Source: Echinostoma caproni (lineage: Eukaryota > Platyhelminthes > Trematoda > Plagiorchiida > Echinostomatidae). Taken from it: 14,214 nucleotides of DNA. This document shows, piece by piece, positions 8,339 through 14,214 of the stretch. The notes under the pieces are model-generated. The model saw only the letters and a list, made by a program, of their open reading frames with translations, did not search any database and was not told the DNA's origin. How positions within the stretch are numbered: position 1 is the first letter of the stretch; the number at the start of each line of letters is the position of its first letter. The DNA lies in the NCBI GenBank assembly GCA_900618425.1, contig UZAN01044561.1, forward strand, positions 21,512 through 35,725, given 5' to 3'. A program made the translations under genes and the position numbers.

Positions 8339-9743
8339 CTCGCAGGGTCATGGAGGCACGCAAGCCATCACACCGCGTCAAGGTGCAGTCTCGTCCCTGT
8401 CCTGTCCCAAACTGCGTATCCTTATCCAGGGGTATTACCCACTTAAAACCTCTTGATGTTTTGGTGCACGGGTTTATGCATTCTTCCACAAATCCGTCTC
8501 GGCCTCACACCTTCCCACTTCTCATATCTACAACGGCGAGTTTAGTCACGTCGTTCGAGGCCTAACGTGCACAACGTCAAGTGGCTCGAAAATTCATCCA
8601 ATACCACTCCGCTAGACCGAAAAATTAAAGCGTTTGCCATCACTGTCAACCTGTCTCGGTTTGTCCCCCTTCAAAATCGGGTTTTTGTTGCATCGAACAA
8701 CTTTCCTATTACCTCTCTATTTCAGATGCATTTGCTGGCGTTGATTGTTCTGACGGGTGCAGTGTGGGTGTTACAGCTGTACGCCCCTGATTAGGGAGAA
8801 CACAACTCACTGGACTGGAATGGGCTGACTGTACTTGTGTCAAAACGATTTACAGGGCTAATATTTGAAATACAGATCAGTGAAAACATCTGGTTTGTCT
8901 GTGATACTGAAATCAGTAGCGGCAGACCAATCACGTGACATCCGGTGTACGTGAGCTGCGGTAGAATTTAAATTCTCAATACAGTGAGTCTTTCTGGTAT
9001 TCTGCCGCTGGTTTGATTGCTGTTTTACTTCTTACTCCCACACCTCAATACCTTCGATATTCTGTTGCACTATTTGCACATGTTTGTTCCTCTTTTCTCC
9101 AAAAGTGATCGGTTGCAGTCCTCCTAACGGTTCGCTCACTGACGCACAACGGTTGCCCGACGGTTATCATAAAGACAGACGACCAATTCGTGCGCCGTAA
9201 AACAGGCATCTGGTAACTGTTTATTTCTATCCTTCGTAATTTTGATTTATTTCTATTTTTCCCCATTCTTATCCTATTAGGCAGCTCTGTCTACAGCCCT
9301 TTACCCCCAATTCTATTGTCTCCATCATTGTGACCCCTAATCTTTCCGAATCTTCCTTTATTCCAAAAATTAAAACAATAGTTCGCTGAGACCCTCTTGT
9401 GTGTGATACATCTAAATCACTTCGGGCGGATCAAGTGTATTCTATTCCTCGAAGAACTATGCACCAGGACTTGTCTCGATTCTTCGCCATTTATTCACTA
9501 CTGTATTTCCTTCCTTATGAAAAACTACATTCCGAATTCCCTCGCGTGGCTCTCCCTCTTGACCGAAGAAAACTGTCATCTCATCCCNTCTCATCCCCGA
9601 ATCCCTTTAAAGTCATAGATCCCCTGATGATCTGCTAGCACATACCTGATATCTGGTTCAATAGTTGTAAATCGCATCTTGTTCACCTAGGTATATTACA
9701 CGGCTCTTGTTTGAGTGTGACACGAAGATGAAGACATCCACAC
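8339..9743. other. Unassigned DNA, becoming pyrimidine-rich on the plus strand
   Basis: No gene is recognised. From about 8990 on, the plus strand is markedly rich in T and C. A candidate acceptor (CCTCTCTATTTCAG) at 8725 precedes a short ATG-to-TAG reading of 22 hydrophobic residues at 8726-8794, too little to call an exon. The ORFs at 9397-9638 have no motif, although their position upstream of the RT fragment at 9744 leaves open that they are decayed parts of the same element. An unresolved base (n) lies at 9588. Confidence 0.4.
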
Positions 9744-10030
9744 TTGATTTCCTTTTACTTCCTGGTTTTCTCATTGACCGCTCTCTGGCTACCCGCGGTA
9801 ACGGGGCTATCTCAGATACTTGCCATGTCTACTGGCGTTCCGCATGGTTCTCTATTTCTCTCCATTCTTTTTTTAACGATAACATTATCTCAAATGCTTT
9901 TGCGGACGACACTGCTCTTTATCCTACTCCTTTCGCGCTTTATCCAACAACATCTCCCGTGGTCCATTAGATATGTATGACCAGAATAATAAACTCCGAT
10001 CTCGATTGAATAGAGACCTGGGATTAATCT
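9744..10030 (+). mobile_element. Small fragment of a second LINE-type reverse transcriptase
   Basis: Two plus-strand frames give neighbouring RT motifs. One frame reads FLIDRSLATRGNGAISDTC, the usual stretch before motif B. A shift to the next frame gives MSTGVPHGSLFLSILF (motif B, GVPxGS at 9834-9851). A return to the first frame gives NDNIISNAFADDTALY (motif C, FADD at 9899-9910). LNRDLGLI near 10005 fits the segment after motif C. The GVPxGS and FADDT forms differ from the RQG and YADD forms of the LINE at 1-2985, so this is a different LINE lineage, possibly of the jockey/CR1 group. Motifs B and C are closer than usual, suggesting a deletion. The fragment is inactive. Confidence 0.7.
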
Positions 10031-10839
10031 AGCGATGCATTATTCACCACCTCCAATAACTGCTTGTTTGTCTGTTTCTCTAACTGCTTATTTCCCTTTG
10101 ATTTCTAAAGTTCCTCTCTCAATCTAACTTCTTGTTTTTCTGGGGCTTTGTTTTTATCCTTCTCTCGATCATCGCATGTCACGTCTCCATTTCATACTAC
10201 TACTGCTACTACTATTAGTATTATGCGAGGCCCATTTACTCCCCACTCTTGTGGATTATTAGTCTTTTTTGCGGCGAAGCCTTGTCCACCAGTTTTCCTT
10301 TTCTCGGCCATTTTTACATTAAAACTGTTGGTGATCCAATTCTCATTTTATAGTCTACGGCCGGACTGTCGTTCTCACGAGCTCTCATATGCAGTATCAA
10401 CTACCCCCCCCCCGGCTCACCCGTCCAACCCGCTCCCATACCACAAATTACCTTTCCCTACTTGTAATTCTGGTTTCGGTTCATCCTTCTCCTGAGAACC
10501 AGTAAGCTATTGATTGCTCTCCCTCTGTACTTCTCCCTAAAATTTTGAAACATTATCAAAAAGCTGTTCTTGGCATCACTTGGTCGCTGTTTACAGCGGG
10601 TCTTTGATTGTTGAATTTCTTTCTTCCACTTTGACCCATATTGATAACGCGATAAAAAGCAACTTTTCCGTGACTCAGTAACTCTCTTTTAGCAAACTTG
10701 CATCTCCTCTACCAATCTGGACTGCTGTCATCAGGATGAGAATTCAAACTCGTCCGTCGTGATCGCGAAGCCAGCCGTCTCATTACTGTTCTATTATCGG
10801 TTTCCATGCAGTCCCTCTAATAACTTCAGGCTTGGTATA
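10031..10839. other. Unassigned pyrimidine-rich DNA
   Basis: The plus strand is T/C-rich. It holds a short TAC-type trinucleotide patch near 10195-10215 and a run of ten C at 10404-10413. The 115-codon ORF at 10148-10495 follows the compositional bias (Ser, Pro, Phe, Leu) and shows no motif, so I do not call a gene. It may contain further unreadable LINE sequence. Confidence 0.4.
10404..10413. repeat. C10 homopolymer
   Basis: Ten consecutive C on the plus strand, likely unstable in length and a possible sequencing error site. Confidence 0.9.
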
Positions 10840-10930
10840 TTAAACTTGGATTAGCCCATTCACCCGTTCAGAGGCATCAGGCACTCTTAATGGTCTTGCA
10901 TCTGGGTTTCACTCCTTGTGAGATCGGTAA
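10840..10930 (+). repeat. Short repeat, copy 1 of an inverted pair
   Basis: The stretch aligns with the reverse complement of 11403-11492 at roughly three bases in four or better. It is strongest over TGGGTTTCACTCCTTG and the flanking GAGATC, and extends leftward through a weaker CCATTC block. The downstream GGTCATGCGTTCAAATGCGA (10941-10960) looks like a decayed Pol III B-box/T-arm, so this may be part of another tRNA-derived SINE; that part is inference. Confidence 0.7.
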
Positions 10931-11402
10931 TTCCCCACGAGGTCATGCGTTCAAATGCGATCGGAATGTTTGTTTGTACAAAACCCGAATGGTACTCGGT
11001 ACTTTAGTGCATGCCACATTAACAAGACACTTCATGAATCGTGACACTACTCAGTGACTCGGATGTATGCCGCGGAAGACGACACACCTTGTATTATCTC
11101 AGTGTTCGGGGTGTCCAAGACAATAGCTGGAATTCTTGACATCAAGTAATTTCTCCAGGTTACTTATTGGAGGGCCGGATTTCCCCTGGACACGGCAGTT
11201 CCGTGCATCGCTGTGCATTCTATTTACGATAGCAAATAGATATTGTTTACCCGTGAGTGGTGCAACACTCTGACTTTGCGATACGAAGAATTAATTAACG
11301 TTCAGTAAGGGAACACGATCTACTGGCTATCACAGTGAGGCAAATAACAACCCCGGGAGCTACCTGGAGTTGCTCCTTCTCTCAGTAATCATGCTTACAA
11401 GA
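10931..11402. other. Spacer between the inverted repeat copies, nothing recognised
   Basis: About 470 nt without a gene. Apart from the B-box-like stretch at 10941-10960 I see no motif and no ORF of interest. Homology between the two flanking repeat copies does not clearly continue inward. Confidence 0.4.
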
Positions 11403-11492
11403 TACTGATCTCCCAAGGAGTGAAACCCACACACAAGACGATCAACAGTGTCCGGTGCTTGTGAATGATCGAATGGTTTATTTCCAATTTAC
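11403..11492 (-). repeat. Short repeat, copy 2 of an inverted pair
   Basis: Reverse-complement partner of 10840-10930 (shared TGGGTTTCACTCCTTG when read on the minus strand). It lies directly upstream of the tRNA-like SINE at 11536, on the opposite strand to that SINE. Confidence 0.7.
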
Positions 11493-11535
11493 TCCTGTTG
11501 GTTGCTTAAACTGTTCGCACAAAGTAAAGACCGTC

Positions 11536-11606
11536 GACCGCGTAGCTCTTGGTTAATGGTTTTAAGTCCCGATCCGAATGTTACAGGTTCGAGTCCTAAC
11601 AGGGAC
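11536..11606 (+). promoter_or_regulatory. tRNA-Arg-like head with internal Pol III A and B boxes
   Basis: Laid against the general shape of a eukaryotic tRNA-Arg(TCG), the segment has the right length and matches at the start (GACCGCGTAGC), the D-arm (GGTTAATGG) and the T-arm. The B box GGTTCGAGTCC at 11586-11596 is a perfect consensus match; the A box lies at about 11543-11552. It is not a working tRNA: the acceptor strands no longer pair well, the T stem is broken, and the anticodon position reads CCC. It would serve as an internal promoter. Confidence 0.65.
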
Positions 11607-11608
11607 AT

Positions 11609-11666
11609 AAGAAGTACGCACTTCCGACAAGTCCCAAATGGGACGGAACAGCTGTCCAGTGCTCTT
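11609..11666 (+). ncRNA. Degenerate type I hammerhead ribozyme with minimal stem III
   Basis: Elements in order: stem I 5' strand AAGA (11609-11612), bulge AGTAC, GCACT (11618-11622); first core CCGACAA (11624-11630) in place of CTGATGA; stem II GTCCC-AAAT-GGGAC (11631-11644), all five pairs intact; second core GGAAC (11645-11649) in place of GAAAC; stem III of two pairs, AC/GT with an AGCT loop; cleavage-site triplet GTC (11654-11656); stem I 3' strand AGTGC-TCTT (11658-11666) pairing back to GCACT and AAGA. All core differences are transitions, and G8 to A and A13 to G should abolish cleavage. The pair next to the cleavage site (T11623/C11657) is also mismatched. The stem II and loop resemble those of known schistosome hammerheads. 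Confidence 0.6.
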
Positions 11667-11711
11667 TGTCAGTCATTACAAACTTTTCCATTGCATTTAA
11701 TTTCACGCTGC

Positions 11712-11716
11712 TTTTT
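11712..11716 (+). terminator. Possible Pol III terminator (TTTTT)
   Basis: First run of five T downstream of the tRNA-like head, giving a predicted transcript of about 180 nt. A run this short is common by chance. Confidence 0.3.
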
Positions 11717-12041
11717 CATCTGTGTGGTGGTCACTTTGCTCGGATTCGTTTTTACTTGTGCGCCCATAAACACAAAGATGACCACTGCGGTAATGGCGAT
11801 GAAACATTTACAAAGAAATACCCTCACTCCGTGTTATTTTTGCAATTTGTCGAACTTCTTGGCCACTCTGCTATCTATCCCTTGTCTTGTGCTCTTGTGG
11901 AACCAATGGCCATCAAGGATCGACAATCCATGCCCCCTCCCCTCCTTCCCGAGGAAACGTCTTCTCTGCCTACCGGCAGCAGTGGTAACCATACAATGCT
12001 AATACAAGTCCTAACGCAGTCACTGACCCATAAATGTCACT
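11717..12041. other. Unassigned DNA
   Basis: Two overlapping plus-strand ORFs of 166 and 139 codons (11502-12002 and 11666-12085) cross this stretch. The longer runs straight through the SINE, which argues against coding. Neither shows a motif, start context or splice context I can defend. Confidence 0.4.
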
Positions 12042-12483
12042 CTCACAGGATGGCTTTTCACGGCTGTAGATCCAGTCATGCCTGACAGCTCAACGGGTAG
12101 AGACCTGACTAAGATTAGTGTCATTAGGCCAGCTGCTCGGGCACCTCTTGGCTTCCCTTGACTATCCACTCCAGCCCCTTCGGGGGGTCACTCCAGCAGA
12201 AAAAGCACGACGAGGGTCTGTTTGCCTGTCCAAAAAAGTCCACTAGATGGACGTAGGAACGGGATTCCTCCTGGTGATGGGAGAAGTTGCAGCCCCGAGA
12301 CGATGAAGTGCTGTCCTGTCCACTTTCCACTTGTCTTATTGGGTACATGAGGCTAAAGTTCGATCCCAAAAAGTGGACCGTCAACCAACACACCGAACTG
12401 ATATTCAAAGGTCTTGTGTGACAGGTCTCCAGAAGTCCCCACACGAATGGTTCGTTCACGCTCCCGCATTGAATCTACGCCCC
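12042..12483 (-). repeat. Dispersed repeat of about 0.5 kb, inverted copy 2
   Basis: Reverse-complement match to 7835-8338, from GCGGGAGCGTGAACGAA (near 12464-12448) to GCCATCCTGTGAG (near 12055-12043). It lacks the roughly 55 bases found only in copy 1. A 111-codon minus-strand ORF at 12124-12459 lies inside it but its frame is not kept in copy 1. Confidence 0.85.
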
Positions 12484-12491
12484 ATTACCTA

Positions 12492-12605
12492 GTGAGTCAG
12501 ACTTTCAGTCGGAGGGTTCGGTTTGAATTCCGATAGAAAAACCCATAAACTCCCGCTGCTTTGTGGGTCAGACTTTTAAGTCAAAGGGTTCCCAAATAAA
12601 AACCC
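12492..12605. repeat. Degenerate tandem duplication
   Basis: 12492-12544 and 12563-12605 are similar: both begin GTGRGTCAGACTTT, continue with an AGTCRRAGGGTTC-like block, and end AAAAACCC. The second copy lacks about ten bases in the middle. The unit is about 70 nt from start to start. It abuts the end of the dispersed repeat at 12483. Confidence 0.75.
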
Positions 12606-13189
12606 TTCGTCGATATTGGCTGCCCCGATTTATGCCGTGCCCCAAATTCTTACGTACCCATTTGGAAAACCACCTTTCTCAACTGTCTTGTTCTCACTCC
12701 CAAACCTTAAGAGATGCATCCTGTTTGCACAGTCCATAGGATATCACTCAGCGTTCAGCTAATAAGGTCAACCACTCAGAGACTATCAAATTTTTAAAAC
12801 CAATATATATATTTCACACTTGTCCGAGAACAGACTGTGCGAAGAAAATCATGGTGCAACATTCTTTATAAAAAGAAAGACGTTCCGTGATTTGCATGTG
12901 GGCTGAATACTGCCAGGTTGCCCTGGACAAGGCTAGTGAACTTTCTTGTGGAATCCACAACCGGAGCCTTCGGCTAGCAAAAGCCCGACCCGCAAGGCAG
13001 CGAGGCGGTGAGCGAAAACAGCAATCCATTGGGAGCCGGTGTCCAGTTCATCGGATCATACGCCCTTCGGACGAGGTCAGACGTCCAAGGTGCCCAATAC
13101 ACCTCAATGTCCATTCGTGCCGGTGACCACTGCCACAACCGGAAAGGTGTGGATGTGGTTCGTACGCCTCCTTTTGGACTTTTGAAATC
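12606..13189. other. Unassigned DNA, right part possibly LINE leader
   Basis: To about 12880 nothing is recognised beyond a short AT run near 12804-12813. From about 12900 the sequence is GC-richer and runs without a visible break into the repeat at 13190, so it may be more of the LINE's 5' leader; the boundary cannot be fixed with only one copy. A minus-strand ORF (12974-13501, 175 codons) spans this junction. Confidence 0.4.
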
Positions 13190-13501
13190 AGGGTTTTCAG
13201 CCAACTCCCCCAGGTGAACTGCCATTGGTTCACCAACCCGGTTATAGCCCTGGATATCGGATTTTCGTCCTCTGACTTTGGTGGGGAAAACACCGCCGCG
13301 AGAAGGCAGTGAGTAGGGCTTCCTCAGCAGAAGCTGTTTGATACGCTCGGTCGTATGACAGCATTTCGTGAGGTGCGAGGGAACTGTGGCCAGCTGCAAC
13401 CCCAGACACCCACCCACTAGATCGATCAATAAGCTGCGTTCGCTAGAACCTTCGAAGCTTTCAAGGTAGACGTATGCTGTATCTCCGAAACATGCGTACA
13501 A
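12974..13501 (-). other. Long open frame antisense to the LINE 5' end (uncertain)
   Basis: The frame is open for 175 codons and begins MYACFGDTAYVYLESFEGSS, with a stretch RTTSTPFRLWQWSPARMDI further on. I recognise no domain. It overlaps, in antisense, the endonuclease start of LINE copy 2 and its presumed leader. It is the longest open frame in the window, which in GC-richer sequence may still be chance. The matching copy at 3555-3727 is too short and too decayed to test conservation. Confidence 0.2.
13190..13380 (+). repeat. Dispersed repeat fragment, copy 2 (presumed LINE leader)
   Basis: Same-strand match to 3555-3727 (shared CCAACTCCCC at the left; GTGAGTAGG, CAGAAGCT and GGTCGT at the right). 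About 50 nt downstream begins endonuclease-like sequence, which is why I read it as the element's 5' leader. Confidence 0.7.
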
Positions 13502-13560
13502 GACCCTACTTCAACCATGCCCTGCGTTCTTCAGATCCAACCTCAATTTCATGCTTCGGA
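13381..13560 (+). mobile_element. 5' fragment of a second APE-type LINE copy
   Basis: One plus-strand frame reads QLQPQTPTH, stop, IDQ, stop, AAFARTFEAFKVDVCCISET (to 13492) and CVQDPTS. Aligned with the first LINE, IDQ-stop-AAFART matches IGQQAGLARR and FKVDVCCISET matches QEIDVLPLENT; here the canonical SET with catalytic Glu (13487-13489) survives better than in copy 1. SSDPTS near 13530 fits the next conserved block. Recognisable sequence ends near 13560, so the copy is cut short, or replaced, after about 60 residues. The opposite orientation from the LINE at 1-2985 means the two are separate insertions. Confidence 0.75.
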
Positions 13561-14214
13561 GGTAATTGATAGGTGACTGTTCTCATTCTTGCATCACGTG
13601 ACAAGAGGTTTTATTATTCTCATCTTTTTGTATTCTTCTAAACGCCTCGTATGCTCTCTTGTGTGACACTGTTTGTCGCCCACACGTGATCAGAAAGTAC
13701 ACTAACTGAAACAGTGTGCCCCCCCCCCCACACACACATTGATGCATTCTGCTTCAAAACAACCAAGAGGATCCGTGCACCTACGCATTCGATGATTTGG
13801 GGGGAAATAGCCATATGCTCATTCGGGATTCAGAGAAAATGTGGTTATCTCCGGGAAAAGGCACAATCTGTCAAGTAGTCTCACGTGTTGCACATACTAG
13901 CATTGGTATATCGAAGTTTCGGTTAATATTTTATCATCATTGTCGTGTGTCGTTCTTCACTACCTGCCATGTCTGACGTGTGTAGAAACAGACCCTCTGG
14001 TTACAAAGCAAGCTGTGTTTAGTGGTCACACTGAAAAACCTTACCCTTCAGGCTTCGACTGCGGAGTTGTATAACTGCATCTCTGGCCTCATAATAATGT
14101 TCAAATCTGTAATCCCTGTGCATCAAAGAGACCGTGGCACTCACTCAAATCGCTCGGCTTCCACTGCAGAGCCCAATCCTATAATTTTGTTCTAGATAGG
14201 ATTTACGAGGGGAG
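13561..14214. other. Unassigned DNA to the window end
   Basis: No gene, RNA or element recognised. The stretch contains only the C-run and CA tract at 13719-13737 and short ORFs. A pyrimidine-AG (TTACCCTTCAG) near 14051 could be a splice acceptor but has no supporting frame. Confidence 0.4.
13719..13737. repeat. C11 homopolymer followed by (AC)n
   Basis: Eleven C at 13719-13729 run directly into four AC units. A compound microsatellite, probably length-variable. Confidence 0.93.

Larger units (their letters stand above)
11536..11716 (+). mobile_element. tRNA-derived SINE-like unit carrying a hammerhead-like fold
   Basis: The unit has a 71-nt tRNA-Arg-like head with Pol III A and B boxes (11536-11606), a hammerhead-ribozyme-like segment (11609-11666) and a TTTTT at 11712-11716 that could end Pol III transcription. 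This architecture is that of the schistosome SM-alpha repeats, which are known to combine Pol III boxes with active type I hammerheads. The parts and their order are seen in the sequence; that they form one mobile unit is inference. No target-site duplication or 3' tail could be fixed by eye. Confidence 0.65.

Noticed and set aside
8726..8794. Hydrophobic 22-residue reading after a good splice acceptor, resembling a signal peptide
   Set aside because: A lone acceptor with one short frame and no partner exon or donor is not enough to call an exon.
9618..9650. CTGATGA on the plus strand, a possible hammerhead core
   Set aside because: No stem II followed by GAAA lies downstream.
10148..10495. 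115-codon plus-strand ORF
   Set aside because: Its composition (Ser, Pro, Phe, Leu) follows the T/C-rich strand and no motif is present.
11536..11606. Functional tRNA-Arg gene
   Set aside because: The acceptor and T stems do not pair properly and the anticodon position reads CCC, so it is a SINE head or pseudo-tRNA.
11502..12085. Overlapping plus-strand ORFs of 166 and 139 codons
   Set aside because: The longer runs through the tRNA-like and hammerhead-like unit, and neither shows a domain, start or splice context.
13250..13310. GGACGAAAA on the minus strand, resembling the GAAA side of a hammerhead
   Set aside because: The expected CTGATGA side is not present (CCACCAA at that place) and the stem II equivalent is poor.
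1..14214. CRISPR arrays, prokaryotic operons, rRNA genes
   Set aside because: No regularly spaced direct repeats, no ribosome-binding-site pattern and no rRNA-like blocks were seen; introns and LINEs indicate a eukaryote.

Overview
The window reads as repeat-rich, multicellular eukaryotic DNA, most likely from a parasitic flatworm (digenean trematode). The grounds are the decayed retroelements of types common in trematodes, a 49-nt intron with good GT/AG borders, long non-coding stretches, and a SINE-like unit that combines a tRNA-like head with a hammerhead-ribozyme-like fold, as in the schistosome SM-alpha repeats. The species cannot be named from the sequence. No prokaryotic signal (operons, Shine-Dalgarno sites, CRISPR) is visible.

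Layout. Positions 1-2985 (minus strand) hold a badly mutated APE-type LINE (RTE-like): endonuclease first, then a linker, then reverse transcriptase running off the left edge. It is interrupted near 2256-2465 and carries an (AT)n tract. Positions 3555-3727 hold a fragment of a repeat whose second copy (13190-13380) lies just upstream of another LINE endonuclease start. Positions 3890-4998 (plus) hold a decayed Penelope-like reverse transcriptase with recognisable YGLPKVHK, SLDIT and YFDD motifs. The only convincing host gene is at 5860-6418 (plus): one 494-nt coding exon, a 49-nt intron and a very short terminal exon; an alternative terminal exon is possible at 7055-7160. Its product is a Ser/Pro/Gln-rich protein of unknown function whose 5' exons are not recognised here.

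The right half is repeats and unassigned DNA: a dispersed repeat of about 0.5 kb at 7835-8338 (plus) with an inverted copy at 12042-12483 (minus); a small piece of a second LINE reverse transcriptase at 9744-10030 (plus); a 90-bp inverted repeat pair (10840-10930 and 11403-11492); and a tRNA-Arg-like SINE at 11536-11716 containing a mutated hammerhead ribozyme. A second, 5'-end copy of the APE-type LINE lies at 13190-13560 (plus).

The genes do not work together as a system: the window is a retroelement graveyard around the 3' end of one host gene. The most interesting item is the tRNA-head plus hammerhead unit at 11536-11716. All repeat and domain calls come from reading by eye; no database search was run.
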